From Saprospiraceae bacterium (GTDB taxonomy: Bacteria; Bacteroidota; Bacteroidia; Chitinophagales; Saprospiraceae), in contig JADKDE010000004.1 in the NCBI GenBank assembly GCA_016718505.1, forward strand, positions 248,001-312,000: DNA of 64,000 nt. Direction: 5' to 3'. Shown one piece after another: positions 39,615 to 49,050 of this stretch. The first letter of the stretch is position 1. Each line of letters opens with the position of its first letter. The translations under genes were made by a program, and so were the position numbers. Under the pieces are notes generated by a model. The model made no database searches. It was not told the origin of the DNA and worked only from the letters and a program-made list of their open reading frames with translations.

Positions 39615-40751
39615 TTATAAATTTCCTCGTCGATCTTGCTCCCTTTCGATGGCTTCGAATAATGCTTTGAAATTGCCTTTTCCAAATGATTTTGCTCCCT
39701 TTCTTTGTATTATTTCATAAAATAAAGTGGGCCTGTCTTCTACGGGTTTTGTAAAAATTTGCAATAAATATCCTTCATCGTCTCTATCGACAAGGATACC
39801 CAACTCTTGTAAAGCATCGATATCTTCATCTATATTTCCAATTCTTTGTCTCAATTCATCATAGTAAGAGCTTGGGACTGTCAAGAATTCAACGCCCCTT
39901 GCTTGTAGCCTTTTAACGGTATCTATCACATCATGTGTAGCCATTGCGACGTGCTGCACCCCTTCATCCTCGTAAAAATCCAAATATTCCTCTACCTGTG
40001 ATTTTTTCTTTCCCTCTGCGGGTTCATTGATGGGGAATTTCACATATCCATTGCCATTGCTCATAACTTTGGACATGAGGGCACTGTATTCGGTTGAGAT
40101 ATCGTTGTCATCAAATGACAAAATATTTTTAAAGCCCATTACTTTTTCATAGAAACTCACCCAAGTATTCATCCTATTCCAACCAACATTTCCGACGCAG
40201 TGATCCACGTACAATAATCCAACTGGTTCTGGTTGATAGGTAGGATTCCAAGCTTCAAAACCTGGCATAAACTTACCTCTATAGTTTTTTCTTTCTATAA
40301 AAACATGCACTGTTTCGCCATACAATTTGATCCCCGCCATTTTAACTTCTCCATCTTTATCTTCCAAAGTAATTGGTTCAAAGTAAACTTCTGCACCCCG
40401 AGAAGTAGTCTGGTCAAAAGAATATTGTACATCGTCCACCCAAAGAGCGAGGGTCTTTATTCCATCCCCGTGTTTTACTAGGTGATTATTGATTTCGTGA
40501 TTGGATCTCAATGGGGTAGTGAGTACGAATCTAATTTTACCTTGTTGCAGAACATAGCTTACTTTATCCTTCATACCCGTTTCTGGACCAGCGTATGCCA
40601 CAGGCTGAAACCCAAATGCAGTGCGGTAATAGTGGCTTGCTTGTTTTGCATTGCCGACATAAAACTCTACATAATCAGTCCCATTTATGGGTAAAAAGTC
40701 CTCTAAATTCATTTTAGATTCTGTAGGTTTATTGCTTATAATCTCTTGCAT
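39615..40751 (-). CDS. hppD: 4-hydroxyphenylpyruvate dioxygenase
   Basis: The iron enzyme has 378 residues from ATG 40751 and converts 4-hydroxyphenylpyruvate to homogentisate in tyrosine breakdown. It has two vicinal-oxygen-chelate halves. Iron ligands are visible as His in YVDHCVGNVG, His in GVQHVAMATHD and Glu in LFYEIIQRKG, followed by FGKGNFKALFEAIE. I chose MQEIIS at 40751 because a -7 box (40773-40780) lies upstream of it, so the frame's first Met at 40775 would precede transcription. No hmgA is adjacent. Confidence 0.95.
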   Translation of the reverse strand: MQEIISNKPTESKMNLEDFLPINGTDYVEFYVGNAKQASHYYRTAFGFQPVAYAGPETGMKDKVSYVLQQGKIRFVLTTPLRSNHEINNHLVKHGDGIKTLALWVDDVQYSFDQTTSRGAEVYFEPITLEDKDGEVKMAGIKLYGETVHVFIERKNYRGKFMPGFEAWNPTYQPEPVGLLYVDHCVGNVGWNRMNTWVSFYEKVMGFKNILSFDDNDISTEYSALMSKVMSNGNGYVKFPINEPAEGKKKSQVEEYLDFYEDEGVQHVAMATHDVIDTVKRLQARGVEFLTVPSSYYDELRQRIGNIDEDIDALQELGILVDRDDEGYLLQIFTKPVEDRPTLFYEIIQRKGAKSFGKGNFKALFEAIEREQDRRGNL

Positions 40752-40772
40752 AAGTAAAATTTTCTTGTAGTG

Positions 40773-40780
40773 CAAATTTA
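40773..40780 (-). promoter_or_regulatory. -7 box upstream of hppD
   Basis: On the minus strand TAAATTTG fits TAnnTTTG. It lies 21 nt before the ATG at 40751 and decides the start. Confidence 0.5.
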
Positions 40781-40837
40781 CTTAAATTGTAATTAAAAAA
40801 ATGCCTATTGCTTGGTAATTTTTCAAAAAGGCCAAAA

Positions 40838-40868
40838 AAAAATCCCTGACGATTAGCCAAGGATTTTT
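40838..40868 (-). terminator. Terminator after tRNA-Lys
   Basis: AAAAATCC (40838-40845) pairs with GGATTTTT (40861-40868). On the minus strand a T run follows, between tRNA-Lys and the hppD promoter. Confidence 0.7.
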
Positions 40869-40876
40869 AGTTTTTG

Positions 40877-40949
40877 TGATCCCGCTGGGGCTCGAACCCA
40901 GGACCCCTACATTAAAAGTGTAATGCTCTACCAACTGAGCTACGGAATC
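40877..40949 (-). tRNA. tRNA-Lys (TTT)
   Basis: Read on the minus strand, the acceptor GATTCCG pairs with CGGGATC, with D arm AGCTCAGTTGGTAGAGC. The anticodon loop ctTTTaa sits on an ACACT/TGTA-type stem with anticodon TTT, and the T arm contains GGTTCGAGCC. CCA is not encoded. Confidence 0.93.
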
Positions 40950-41103
40950 AATCAACATTTTTTCAAATGCCGTGCAAAGGTAAAAGTTTATTTATATTTT
41001 TATGCACATATTTCTAAAATTATTTTTGGGTTAATTTACAATTGATTGTTAATCAAGGATTTAATTCAAATAAAAAAAATATTTTTTTGGTAAAATAATC
41101 TCA

Positions 41104-41111
41104 TATCTTTG
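41104..41111 (+). promoter_or_regulatory. -7 box upstream of the carboxyspermidine operon
   Basis: TATCTTTG matches TAnnTTTG, 26 nt before ATG 41138. A T-rich stretch ending TTTGG lies upstream, with non-ideal spacing. Confidence 0.5.
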
Positions 41112-41137
41112 CTGGATAGATTAAAAAATCAGTCATT

Positions 41138-42349
41138 ATGTCAAAAATTTTAATAATTGGTGCGGGAGGGGTTGGTAAAGTAGTTGCTTATAAATGCGCT
41201 CAACACCCTTCTATTTTTAGTGAAATTATGTTGGCCAGTCGAACCAAAAGTAAGTGTGATGAAATCGCATCTGAAATCCAAGAACGATTAGGACGCAAAA
41301 TATCCACCGCTGGCGTCGATGCAGAAGACACCCCTGCTTTGGTTAAGTTGATCAAGGAATTTCAGCCAAAATTGGTCTTGAATGTAGCCCTTCCTTATCA
41401 GGATTTATTAATAATGGACGCTTGTTTAGAAGCTGGCGTTAATTACCTAGATACGGCTAATTATGAACCCAAAGAGGAGGCAAAATTTGAATACAAATGG
41501 CAGTGGGATTATGAAGATCGGTTCAAAGAAAAGGGTTTGTTGGCAGTATTAGGTTGTGGTTTTGACCCAGGCGTAACGGGCGTTTATACAGCCTATGCAG
41601 CAAAGCACCATTTTGATGAAATACATTATTTGGACATCATTGATTGCAATGCGGGCGACCATGGTAAGGCATTCGCTACCAATTTTAATCCTGAAATAAA
41701 TATCCGTGAGGTCACGCAAAAAGGTAAATATTGGGAGAACGGTGCTTGGCAAATTACTGAACCCCATGAAATTCATATGCCCATCAACTATCCAAATATT
41801 GGACCAAAGGAAAGTTATCTGATTTACCATGAAGAATTGGAATCCCTAGTCAAAAACTTCCCAACAATCAAGAGAGCTCGGTTTTGGATGACTTTCGGAC
41901 AAGAATATCTGACCCACCTTAGGGTTATTCAAAATATCGGGATGGCTCGAATAGATCCAATTATGTACAATGGAGTAGAAATTGTTCCTATCCAATTTTT
42001 AAAGGCAGTACTACCAGATCCAGGTTCGCTTGGAGAAAACTATACAGGCGAGACTTCTATTGGATGCCGTATCTTGGGCATCAAGGACGGAAAACCAAAA
42101 ACTTACTACGTATGGAACAACTGCAAGCACCAAGACGCTTGGGATGAAACCAGAAGTCAAGGTGTTTCATACACAACGGGTGTACCTGCTATGATCGGAG
42201 CCATGATGATGTTGCAAGGACAATGGGCAGGTGTGGGTGTAAAAAATGTTGAAGAGTTCAATCCTGACCCTTTTATGGACCAGTTGAATCTTTGCGGTCT
42301 TCCGTGGGAAGAAGTCATCAATGGCAATCTTGAAATGGATTATAAGTAA
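41138..42349 (+). CDS. Carboxy(nor)spermidine dehydrogenase, saccharopine dehydrogenase-like
   Basis: The 403-residue, NADPH-dependent enzyme begins with a Rossmann motif (ILIIGAGGVGKVVAYKCAQ). It continues with VLNVALPYQDLLIMDACLEAGVNYLDTANYEP and GCGFDPGVTGVYTAYAAKHHF, the pattern of LYS9-like reductases. The next gene starts 1 nt after its stop and encodes a carboxynorspermidine decarboxylase. That pairing identifies it as the dehydrogenase joining putrescine (or diaminopropane) to aspartate semialdehyde, rather than a lysine enzyme. Confidence 0.88.
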   Translation: MSKILIIGAGGVGKVVAYKCAQHPSIFSEIMLASRTKSKCDEIASEIQERLGRKISTAGVDAEDTPALVKLIKEFQPKLVLNVALPYQDLLIMDACLEAGVNYLDTANYEPKEEAKFEYKWQWDYEDRFKEKGLLAVLGCGFDPGVTGVYTAYAAKHHFDEIHYLDIIDCNAGDHGKAFATNFNPEINIREVTQKGKYWENGAWQITEPHEIHMPINYPNIGPKESYLIYHEELESLVKNFPTIKRARFWMTFGQEYLTHLRVIQNIGMARIDPIMYNGVEIVPIQFLKAVLPDPGSLGENYTGETSIGCRILGIKDGKPKTYYVWNNCKHQDAWDETRSQGVSYTTGVPAMIGAMMMLQGQWAGVGVKNVEEFNPDPFMDQLNLCGLPWEEVINGNLEMDYK

Positions 42350-42350
42350 T

Positions 42351-43475
42351 ATGAAAGGAATTCCATCGCCTTGTTTCGTACTTGAGGAATCGAAGTTAGC
42401 TCGAAATCTTGAATTGATGCATTCCGTTAAAGAACGTGCTGGTATTTCCATTATTTTGGCTTTGAAAGGATTTGCCATGTGGAAAGTTTTCCCGACCATT
42501 CAAAAATATTTGGATGGAGCAACAGCCAGTTCATTGCATGAAGCTATTTTGTGTTTTGAAGAAATGAATAGCAAGGCTCATACCTATTGTGCTGCTTATG
42601 TGCCTGAAGAATTCGAGCAAATTTCTGACATTAGTTCTCATATAAGTTTTAACTCGCTCAATGAGTACCACAGATATAAGGAAATTTGCCATAAAAAAGG
42701 TCTAAAGTGTGCGATCAGAGTTAATCCTGAGTATAGTGATGTTGGAACAGCTTTGTATAATCCGTGCGCGCCAGGTTCTAGGCTCGGGGAAACCTATGAA
42801 CATTTTAAAGATGGTATCCCAGAAGGTATTACTGGACTTCACTTTCACGCTTTGTGCGAATCCAATAGCTACGACCTTGAACGAACTTTGAATAGTTTTG
42901 AAAAGCATTTTGGTCATCTGTTAGATCAGATAGAATGGATCAATATGGGTGGTGGGCATCTGATGACTAAGGCTGGATATGACATAGAGCATTTGATTTC
43001 AATTTTGAAAAATTTTCAAGTAAAACACAAAGTAAAAATAATCTTAGAGCCAGGTGCCTGTGCGGTGTGGCAAACAGGGTATCTGACCTCGAGAGTACTT
43101 GATATTGTCAACCACCATGGCATAAAAACCGCCATGTTGGATATTTCATTCACGGCACACGTGCCCGATACCTTAGAGATGCCATATCGGCCAACTATAC
43201 GTGAAGGATCGGCGGAGGATTCGGCCCTTCCTTATGCCTATCGTTTGGGTGGGATGAGTTGCCTTAGTGGTGATTTTTTAGAGAATTATTTTTTTGAAAA
43301 AGAATTGCATATTGGGGATTCGATCACATTCGAAGACATGATACATTACACGATGGTTAAAACTACTACATTCAATGGAGTGAATCACCCAAGCATAGGC
43401 ATCCTGAGATCAAATGGCGAATTCGAGGTTATCAGAAAATTTGGATATGACGACTTCAAAAATCGTTTATCCTAA
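42351..43475 (+). CDS. nspC: Carboxynorspermidine/carboxyspermidine decarboxylase
   Basis: The fold-III PLP decarboxylase has 374 residues from ATG 42351. The PLP Lys lies in ISIILALKGFAMW; LKCAIRVNPEYSD, the Gly-rich EWINMGGGHLMTKAGY and ILEPGACAVWQTGYL follow. It removes CO2 from carboxyspermidine to give spermidine, completing the alternative polyamine route. The ATG at 42321 in the same frame lies inside the upstream coding sequence and is rejected. The stop TAATG overlaps the probable prmC start. Confidence 0.93.
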   Translation: MKGIPSPCFVLEESKLARNLELMHSVKERAGISIILALKGFAMWKVFPTIQKYLDGATASSLHEAILCFEEMNSKAHTYCAAYVPEEFEQISDISSHISFNSLNEYHRYKEICHKKGLKCAIRVNPEYSDVGTALYNPCAPGSRLGETYEHFKDGIPEGITGLHFHALCESNSYDLERTLNSFEKHFGHLLDQIEWINMGGGHLMTKAGYDIEHLISILKNFQVKHKVKIILEPGACAVWQTGYLTSRVLDIVNHHGIKTAMLDISFTAHVPDTLEMPYRPTIREGSAEDSALPYAYRLGGMSCLSGDFLENYFFEKELHIGDSITFEDMIHYTMVKTTTFNGVNHPSIGILRSNGEFEVIRKFGYDDFKNRLS

Positions 43476-44288
43476 TGGATATTCCACTTGAATTTGAATT
43501 GCATTCTAAATACGCCCCAAAGCTAATCCAACATTTTGGATTCCAAGAGAGTGAAACTTCTAGATCATTATGTAGAGGATTTAAAGCATCAATATCGCGA
43601 TAAGCCCTTTCTTTTAGATCCAGTTAGCGCTGACATAGACCGTTTGATTGATGGAGAGACTTTGGCATATGTTACGGGTGTTTCTTGGTTTTACGGTTTT
43701 CCATTTTGTGTCGATAAAAATGTCTTAATTCCTAGACCTGAGACAGAAGAACTAGTCCACTGGGTTTTTACGGATTTGAAGTCAAAGCCCAATTCTAGCA
43801 TTTTGGATATTGGAACTGGCAGTGGGTGTATTGCCATCATGTTGAGCAAATTGCTCAAAACGAAAATAAAAGCTTTGGATATATCTTCTGAAGCCTTGAA
43901 AATAGCTCAGGTCAATGCGTCCCAGCTTGGGGCAGATGTCGAATGGCATCAAATGGACATACTTGCTGGGATGCCTAATGAAAAATTTGATATTTTAGTG
44001 TCAAATCCACCATATATCGATTCAACTGAAACCAATGTGATGGATACCACCGTTATAAAATACGAGCCGCATATTGCATTGTATGAACCCAGCCCGATTG
44101 CTTTTTATAAGCGAATCCTTGAAATATCTGATAAAATTCTTAATCCAGAAGGTGTAGTTTATTTTGAATTGAATGAGTTTAAGGCAGAAGAAGTGGCGAA
44201 ACTTGGCGAAGCGTATAATTTTCAGATAGAATTACGTGCGGATATGCAGGGAAAGTTAAGGATGATGAAACTATCAAAAAATGGATGA
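43475..44288 (+). CDS. prmC: Peptide chain release factor N5-glutamine methyltransferase (frameshifted)
   Basis: This SAM-dependent enzyme methylates the GGQ glutamine of release factors. It shows LIPRPETEELVHWV, ILDIGTGSGCIAI, ALDISSEAL and the catalytic NPPY in LVSNPPYIDS. ATG 43475 is coupled to the nspC stop and gives MDIPLEFELHSKYAPKLIQH, but this frame stops at 43600. Removing one T near 43560 joins ESET to LDHYVEDLKHQYRDK, giving about 270 residues, the normal length. Without the correction only a TTG start at 43536 remains. The glycosyltransferase gene overlaps its stop. Confidence 0.9.
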
Positions 44289-45049
44289 TTATGAAGACGC
44301 TTTCGGTAGTTATCATATCATTTAATGAAGAAAAAAGACTAGCGAAATGCCTAGAAGCAGCTCGACAAGTTGCGGATGAAATAATTTTAGTGGATTCTCA
44401 TTCGACTGATGGTACTGTGGCCATTGCCCAATCTTTTGGCGCTTCGATTCATTCACAAGAATTTTTGGGATATGTAGGGCAGAAAAACTTTGCCAAAGAC
44501 TTGGCCAAAATGGATTATATCTTATCGCTTGATTGTGATGAAATACTATCTAATGAATTGATAAATAGTATTTTAGATATTAAATATAATAATATTCAAT
44601 CTGATGGATTTTTGGTGAATCGATTGAATTTGTTAGAAGGAAAGCCGATGAAATCGTGTGGTTGGTATCCTGATTCCAAGCTTCGATTATGGAAAAACGG
44701 AATGGCTAGATGGGTTGGACATACTATTCATGAAAAATTGGAAATGGATGCAGGTTCAATCGTTAAACCTTTAATAGGAGATTTGATTCACGATACATAT
44801 CCGACCAGAGAGTCTTTTGAGAGACAGGTTGAAAAATTTTCGGGCATTGCTGCTTTGCATTTTAAGGATAACTCATATATCTATTTGATATTTAAATTAT
44901 GCGTAAGTACTCCCTTTAAATTTTTTAAATCATATTTTTTAAAAAAAGGTTTCACGGATGGAAATGCTGGATTTTTTGTGGCAAAAATGCAAACCAGGGA
45001 AGTTTTCTTGAAGTACTTGAAAGCTATCCAACTGAAACTGTATTCGTAA
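44285..45049 (+). CDS. Family 2 glycosyltransferase
   Basis: The 254-residue GT-A enzyme starts LSVVIISFNEEKRLAKCLEA. It has EIILVDSHSTDGTVAIA, the metal-binding DCDEI in LSLDCDEILS, and the LpsB/WaaE-type GWYPDSKLRLWKNG. Such members transfer sugars such as glucose or heptose onto lipopolysaccharide core. A membrane-associating hydrophobic segment (YIYLIFKLCVSTPFKFF) lies near the C-terminus. ATG 44285 overlaps the prmC stop (ATGA); ATG 44291 is an equally good start. Confidence 0.88.
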   Translation: MIMKTLSVVIISFNEEKRLAKCLEAARQVADEIILVDSHSTDGTVAIAQSFGASIHSQEFLGYVGQKNFAKDLAKMDYILSLDCDEILSNELINSILDIKYNNIQSDGFLVNRLNLLEGKPMKSCGWYPDSKLRLWKNGMARWVGHTIHEKLEMDAGSIVKPLIGDLIHDTYPTRESFERQVEKFSGIAALHFKDNSYIYLIFKLCVSTPFKFFKSYFLKKGFTDGNAGFFVAKMQTREVFLKYLKAIQLKLYS

Positions 45050-45109
45050 GAAAAATTTAAATTCTAATAATCTGTATATTCTGTTATTTTTACAGAAATT
45101 AAAATCAAA

Positions 45110-46540
45110 ATGAAAGTTTTACATATAAGTTCTGAATGTTTTCCTGCGGCTAAGACTGGAGGACTCGGTGATGTAGTAGGAGCCTTGCCTAAGTATCTCT
45201 GCAAAGCGGGTTTTGAAGCTGCGGCCATCATTCCAAAATATTCATTAAAATGGATAAATGCTCAAAAATACAAGGCTTTTTTTAGCTGTCATGTTCGGCT
45301 AAATAACGTTTTCGTCCCTTGTCAAGTAGTGAAGACACTGAACGAGAGTCTTGGGTATGAGCTATACATGGTCGATATCCCAGGCTTTTTTGACCGAAAT
45401 GGGATATACGGAGACACTGCCTCGGGGCATGGCTATGGAGATGAAGTAGAGCGATATTTGGTATTCCAACAAGCGGTACTTTATTGGGTGAAATCAATGC
45501 AATCAAGGCCCAAAATATTACATTGTCATGATCATCATACGGGATTGATTCCATTTTTGACAAAACATAGTCCTGAGTTTGATGAATTGCACTATATCGG
45601 AACCATTTTTACCATACATAATGGAAATTATCAAGGAGCTTTTAGCTGGAGAAATAGCCATTTTTTACCGTATTATTATGAACATGCATATGGTTATCTC
45701 GATTGGAATAATACCATAAATCCTATGGCCACGGCCATAAAATGTGCTTGGAGGGTGACCACTGTGAGCTCAACTTATCTAGAAGAGATGAGAGCAAGTT
45801 CGATGGGGTTGGAGTCTCTTTTGAGAGCAGAATGGATGAAATCTAGAGGAATTTTAAATGGAATCGATAATGAAGTTTGGGACCCTGCTACGGATGCTTA
45901 TCTCCAGAAAGGATTCGAAAATAACATAGATGAGTATAAAGATTTAAATAAAAAATATCTTACGTCGCATTTAAACTTAGACCATGAAATACCGTTGATT
46001 ACATTCATCGGAAGGCTAGCTGGAGAGAAAGGCGCAGACTTATTGCCCGAAATCATCTCAAAAACCCTTTACAGCGGAATGCAGGCTAATTTTATCGTAT
46101 TGGGCTCAGGCAATCCATATATAGCGGCTTTATTGAAAGATCTGCAAAGGATATTTCCATCGCGGGTTCGGATTATTATCGACTACAATGAAGGATTGGC
46201 GCACCAACTTTATGCTGGGTCTGATTTTCTCCTCATGCCGAGTAAAGTAGAACCTTGCGGACTGAACCAAATGTATGCATTTAGATATGGTACGGTGCCT
46301 ATTGTCAGAGCAGTAGGAGGGCTTACAGACACAGTTTGGGATGTCGGTGATTGGGAAGGACGCGGATTTAGATTTATTCAGTACAATGCTGAAGATGCTG
46401 TGATGGCAATATATCGGGCATTGAAATTTTATCATACACCTGGCCAGATGCCTCTTTTGAGAGAAAGAATCATGAATTTAGATTTTTCTTGGGAGACTGC
46501 ATGTCAAAAATATATCGATCTGTACCAAGAAATTTCTTAG
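45110..46540 (+). CDS. glgA: Glycogen synthase
   Basis: The 476-residue GT5 enzyme adds glucose from ADP-glucose to alpha-1,4-glucan. Signatures: HISSECFPAAKTGGLGDVVG with Lys15 of KTGGL, HCHDHHTGLIPF, FTIHNGNYQGAF, GRLAGEKGADLL, and FLLMPSKVEPCGLNQMYAFRYGTVPIVRAVGGL. The length is standard and the start has no competitor. No other glg gene is in the window. Confidence 0.95.
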   Translation: MKVLHISSECFPAAKTGGLGDVVGALPKYLCKAGFEAAAIIPKYSLKWINAQKYKAFFSCHVRLNNVFVPCQVVKTLNESLGYELYMVDIPGFFDRNGIYGDTASGHGYGDEVERYLVFQQAVLYWVKSMQSRPKILHCHDHHTGLIPFLTKHSPEFDELHYIGTIFTIHNGNYQGAFSWRNSHFLPYYYEHAYGYLDWNNTINPMATAIKCAWRVTTVSSTYLEEMRASSMGLESLLRAEWMKSRGILNGIDNEVWDPATDAYLQKGFENNIDEYKDLNKKYLTSHLNLDHEIPLITFIGRLAGEKGADLLPEIISKTLYSGMQANFIVLGSGNPYIAALLKDLQRIFPSRVRIIIDYNEGLAHQLYAGSDFLLMPSKVEPCGLNQMYAFRYGTVPIVRAVGGLTDTVWDVGDWEGRGFRFIQYNAEDAVMAIYRALKFYHTPGQMPLLRERIMNLDFSWETACQKYIDLYQEIS

Positions 46541-46586
46541 AGCAAAAAATCATATTAAATTTATTTCTAATATGTAAAATATTGTT

Positions 46587-46594
46587 TATATTTG
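46587..46594 (+). promoter_or_regulatory. -7 box upstream of the 46.6-kb hypothetical gene
   Basis: TATATTTG, preceded by TTTC at 46564-46567, giving 19-nt spacing. It lies 36 nt before ATG 46630. Confidence 0.5.
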
Positions 46595-46629
46595 CACGAA
46601 TATATTATTAATATTTATAATGTGTAATT

Positions 46630-47133
46630 ATGGCAATAGCGTACGACATATTTTCGATTGCTTATTTGTGGTTTTTGTCCTCATTTATCATTCCTAGTTC
46701 GCAATGGTATAGCTCCAGGGTGCCTACACCCGAGCAAAGGGCTGATACGATTACTATGAAGCATGAAATGGTTGATCTGAAATGTTTGGAATTCGACGAA
46801 GGGACCTATATCGTCAATAGTGTGGAGGACTTGATGAAGGCCAACAATGGCAAGGTCAGGCAAAAATTAAAAACCTGTGTTGGTTTTAAATTACCAGACA
46901 TAGATTTTAAAAAATACACGCTAGTCGGCATTCATACGAATGTAATTGGATGTAAAAAACCGAATAGAACCCTTAAAGTATTCAAGCTAAAAGGTAAGAA
47001 CAAGACTTTTATTCACGACGTATTTGGACTAGAAGGATACTGCCGGAAGGCGCACCATTTTTCAGATTGGTTCCTTATAGATAAGGTCCAGCAAACGGCC
47101 AATGTATCTATTAGCATTAAAACTTCTGGCTAA
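46630..47133 (+). CDS. Secreted or membrane-anchored protein of unknown function
   Basis: A 167-residue protein I do not recognise. A hydrophobic N-terminal segment (YLWFLSSFIIPSSQW) could be a signal anchor. The remainder is soluble and mixed: DLKCLEFDEGTYIVNSVEDL, KYTLVGIHTNVIGCKKPNRT, VFGLEGYCRKAHHFSDWF. It has four Cys in the mature part. It is monocistronic between glgA and rpoD. An overlapping ATG at 46620 opens a short 25-codon hydrophobic frame that stops at once; I ignore it. Confidence 0.65.
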   Translation: MAIAYDIFSIAYLWFLSSFIIPSSQWYSSRVPTPEQRADTITMKHEMVDLKCLEFDEGTYIVNSVEDLMKANNGKVRQKLKTCVGFKLPDIDFKKYTLVGIHTNVIGCKKPNRTLKVFKLKGKNKTFIHDVFGLEGYCRKAHHFSDWFLIDKVQQTANVSISIKTSG

Positions 47134-47146
47134 TTTTAGGTTTTAC

Positions 47147-47177
47147 TTTGCATTAAAGAAGGAAACCATTACCTTTG
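47147..47177 (+). promoter_or_regulatory. Complete Bacteroidota -33/-7 promoter of rpoD
   Basis: TTTG (47147-47150), 19 nt, then TACCTTTG (47170-47177). Both boxes and the spacing match the Bacteroidota consensus TTTG-N19-TAnnTTTG. The leader to ATG 47292 is about 105 nt. Confidence 0.75.
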
Positions 47178-47291
47178 CACCTCGATCGCAAAACAAAAAT
47201 CTCTGGGTTATTAAACTTTGAGATTAAATTTGCGTTGTATTGATTTTACGGTATTTTCCAATATAATTTTTTAAAGTTTTTAATCGATCAT

Positions 47292-48161
47292 ATGCGGCAA
47301 CTCAAGATTACCAAAAGTATTACCAATCGTGAAAGTCAGTCGTTAGAGAAATATTTGCAAGAAATTGGCAAAGTTGATTTATTGACGCCAGAGGAAGAAG
47401 TCGAATTGGCAAAACTAATCAAAGCGGGTGATCAAATTGCTCTAGAAAGACTTACAAAAGCCAATCTACGTTTTGTAGTTTCGGTGGCCAAACAATATCA
47501 AAATCAAGGACTTTCGTTGTCTGATTTGATCAATGAAGGGAACTTGGGTCTTATCAAGGCTGCTCAGCGTTTTGATGAAACCAGGGGTTTTAAATTTATT
47601 TCATACGCTGTATGGTGGATTAGACAAAGCATCCTTCAAGCATTGGCTGAGCAGTCAAGAATCGTTAGGTTGCCTTTGAACAAAGTGGGCTCGTTGAATA
47701 AAATCAATCGCGCTTTCTCAGAATTGGAACAAGAATACGAAAGAGAGCCTTCTCCAGAAGAATTGGCCATACTTTTAGAAATTCCTACTGAAGAGGTTGA
47801 AACAACCCTTGGCGTTGCAGCCAGACACGTATCCATGGACGCCCCTTTCGTTGAAGGCGAGGATAATTCATTATTAGATGTATTGATCGATGGTGCCACT
47901 CCCGGCACTGATGCCAGACTTGAGTATGGAGAATCCCTAAGAAGAGAAATCGAACGCTCTTTGGGTACTTTAACAGATCGCCAAAGCGATGTGGTAAAGC
48001 TATATTTTGGTATCGGAATCGAACACCCCATGTCACTTGAAGATATCGGCGAAAAATTTGGTTTGACTAGAGAACGCGTTCGTCAGATAAAAGACAAAGC
48101 CATCAATAAGTTGAGATCTACTTCCAGAAGTAAATTATTGAAAAATTATTTGGGAGGTTAA
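47292..48161 (+). CDS. rpoD: Primary RNA polymerase sigma factor
   Basis: The sigma factor has 289 residues. Region 1.2 is SQSLEKYLQEIGKVDLLTPEEE; region 2 is RLTKANLRFVVSVAKQYQ, SLSDLINEGNLGLIKAAQRFDETRGFKFISYA and WWIRQSILQALAEQSRIVRLP. Region 3 and region 4 (SLEDIGEKFGLTRERVRQIKDKAI) follow. Region 1.1 is absent, as in the usual 287-residue Bacteroidota primary sigma factor, which reads the TAnnTTTG promoters found throughout the window. Confidence 0.95.
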   Translation: MRQLKITKSITNRESQSLEKYLQEIGKVDLLTPEEEVELAKLIKAGDQIALERLTKANLRFVVSVAKQYQNQGLSLSDLINEGNLGLIKAAQRFDETRGFKFISYAVWWIRQSILQALAEQSRIVRLPLNKVGSLNKINRAFSELEQEYEREPSPEELAILLEIPTEEVETTLGVAARHVSMDAPFVEGEDNSLLDVLIDGATPGTDARLEYGESLRREIERSLGTLTDRQSDVVKLYFGIGIEHPMSLEDIGEKFGLTRERVRQIKDKAINKLRSTSRSKLLKNYLGG

Positions 48162-48190
48162 TTTTTTTTATCTCCTAAAAGCTAAAAATA

Positions 48191-48223
48191 AAAAGGGGCT
48201 TTCCGAATGGAGAGCCCCTTTTA
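48191..48223. terminator. Bidirectional terminator after rpoD
   Basis: AAAAGGGGCTttCC pairs with GGagAGCCCCTTTT around GAAT. Both flanks end in A/T runs, serving rpoD on plus and the PepSY-like lipoprotein gene on minus. Confidence 0.85.
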
Positions 48224-48254
48224 CATAATATATTAATCCTAATTACTAACTTTA

Positions 48255-48996
48255 TTAGCGTTGGCAAACCAAGGCACCAGCCTCTGAAAGTATAATCTCT
48301 GTATGTGTCCTGCCACTTCTAACATGGATACTGTATTGAATAGTACCATCCGCAAGCGTCAATTTAACTGCTTTTGCCCTGTTATTATTGTTAGGGAAAT
48401 TTGTAGTAATATAGTCTTTCACCGCTTGTGGAAGATCCGTGTAACTAACTCTATCTACTGAGAACAAATAAGTCCCAGCTGTATCAAATACTCGTACAGT
48501 TTGTGTAGTAGCATTGCTCGCAAATACTTCGATAGCTACTGTTCCTCCACAAAGTGTTTCTTGATGTCCACCTCTTACAGTGTAATCAGCCAAATTCGTT
48601 GTAAAATAGTCCTTTATAGTCTGAGGTAATGAGTCTGCAGCGATAAATGTACCATGTCCGTGAGGTCCACCACCTTTACCGTGTCTTCCACCTTTGCCAT
48701 GTCCTTTGCCTCCGTGGTTGCCACCGCCTGGCTTTCCTCTAAAAACCACTGCATTAGCATCCAATACTACGGTTTCGTCCAAGTTTAACTCTACCGAATA
48801 CAATTCTTGATTTCCTTCGTCATATTTAAGGATCTCAGTAGCTAAAGCATCTGGGTAGTTATCCCCTATATAATTTTGTACTAGCTTCTGGCAATTGAGC
48901 ATACGTCAATTCTATTGGGTCTGAGTTTTGAACCTTGTTGCAAGATGCAAACAATAAAAGTCCTAAGGCTAAATAGCCAGCAATTAATTTTTTCAT
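48255..48996 (-). CDS. PepSY-like lipoprotein with Gly/His-rich insert (frameshifted)
   Basis: This lipoprotein has about 246 residues. The N-terminus, MKKLIAGYLALGLLLFASCN, has a lipobox ending at Cys19. Three repeats of the pattern LPxxVxxYIxxNxP (LPQTIKDYFTTNLADY, LPQAVKDYITTNFPNNNN and the first, broken LPE..VQNYIGDNYPDA) match the DUF2874/PepSY-like family. Between the first and second lies a Gly/His/Lys-rich stretch of about 30 residues (residues 90-120) with HGKG and HGHG runs. The frames join at about 48890 by removing one base in GAAG. It lies downstream of sigma/anti-sigma-barrel locus 2 and may be in its operon. Confidence 0.75.
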
Positions 48997-49050
48997 ACTA
49001 AATGAATTTTTTTAAGTTAAGAAATTAAATAAATAAAGTGTATGCAATCT

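Noticed and set aside
46620..46697. Short hydrophobic frame starting at ATG 46620
   Set aside because: Only 25 codons, overlapping the start of a longer frame with its own signal-like segment and promoter.
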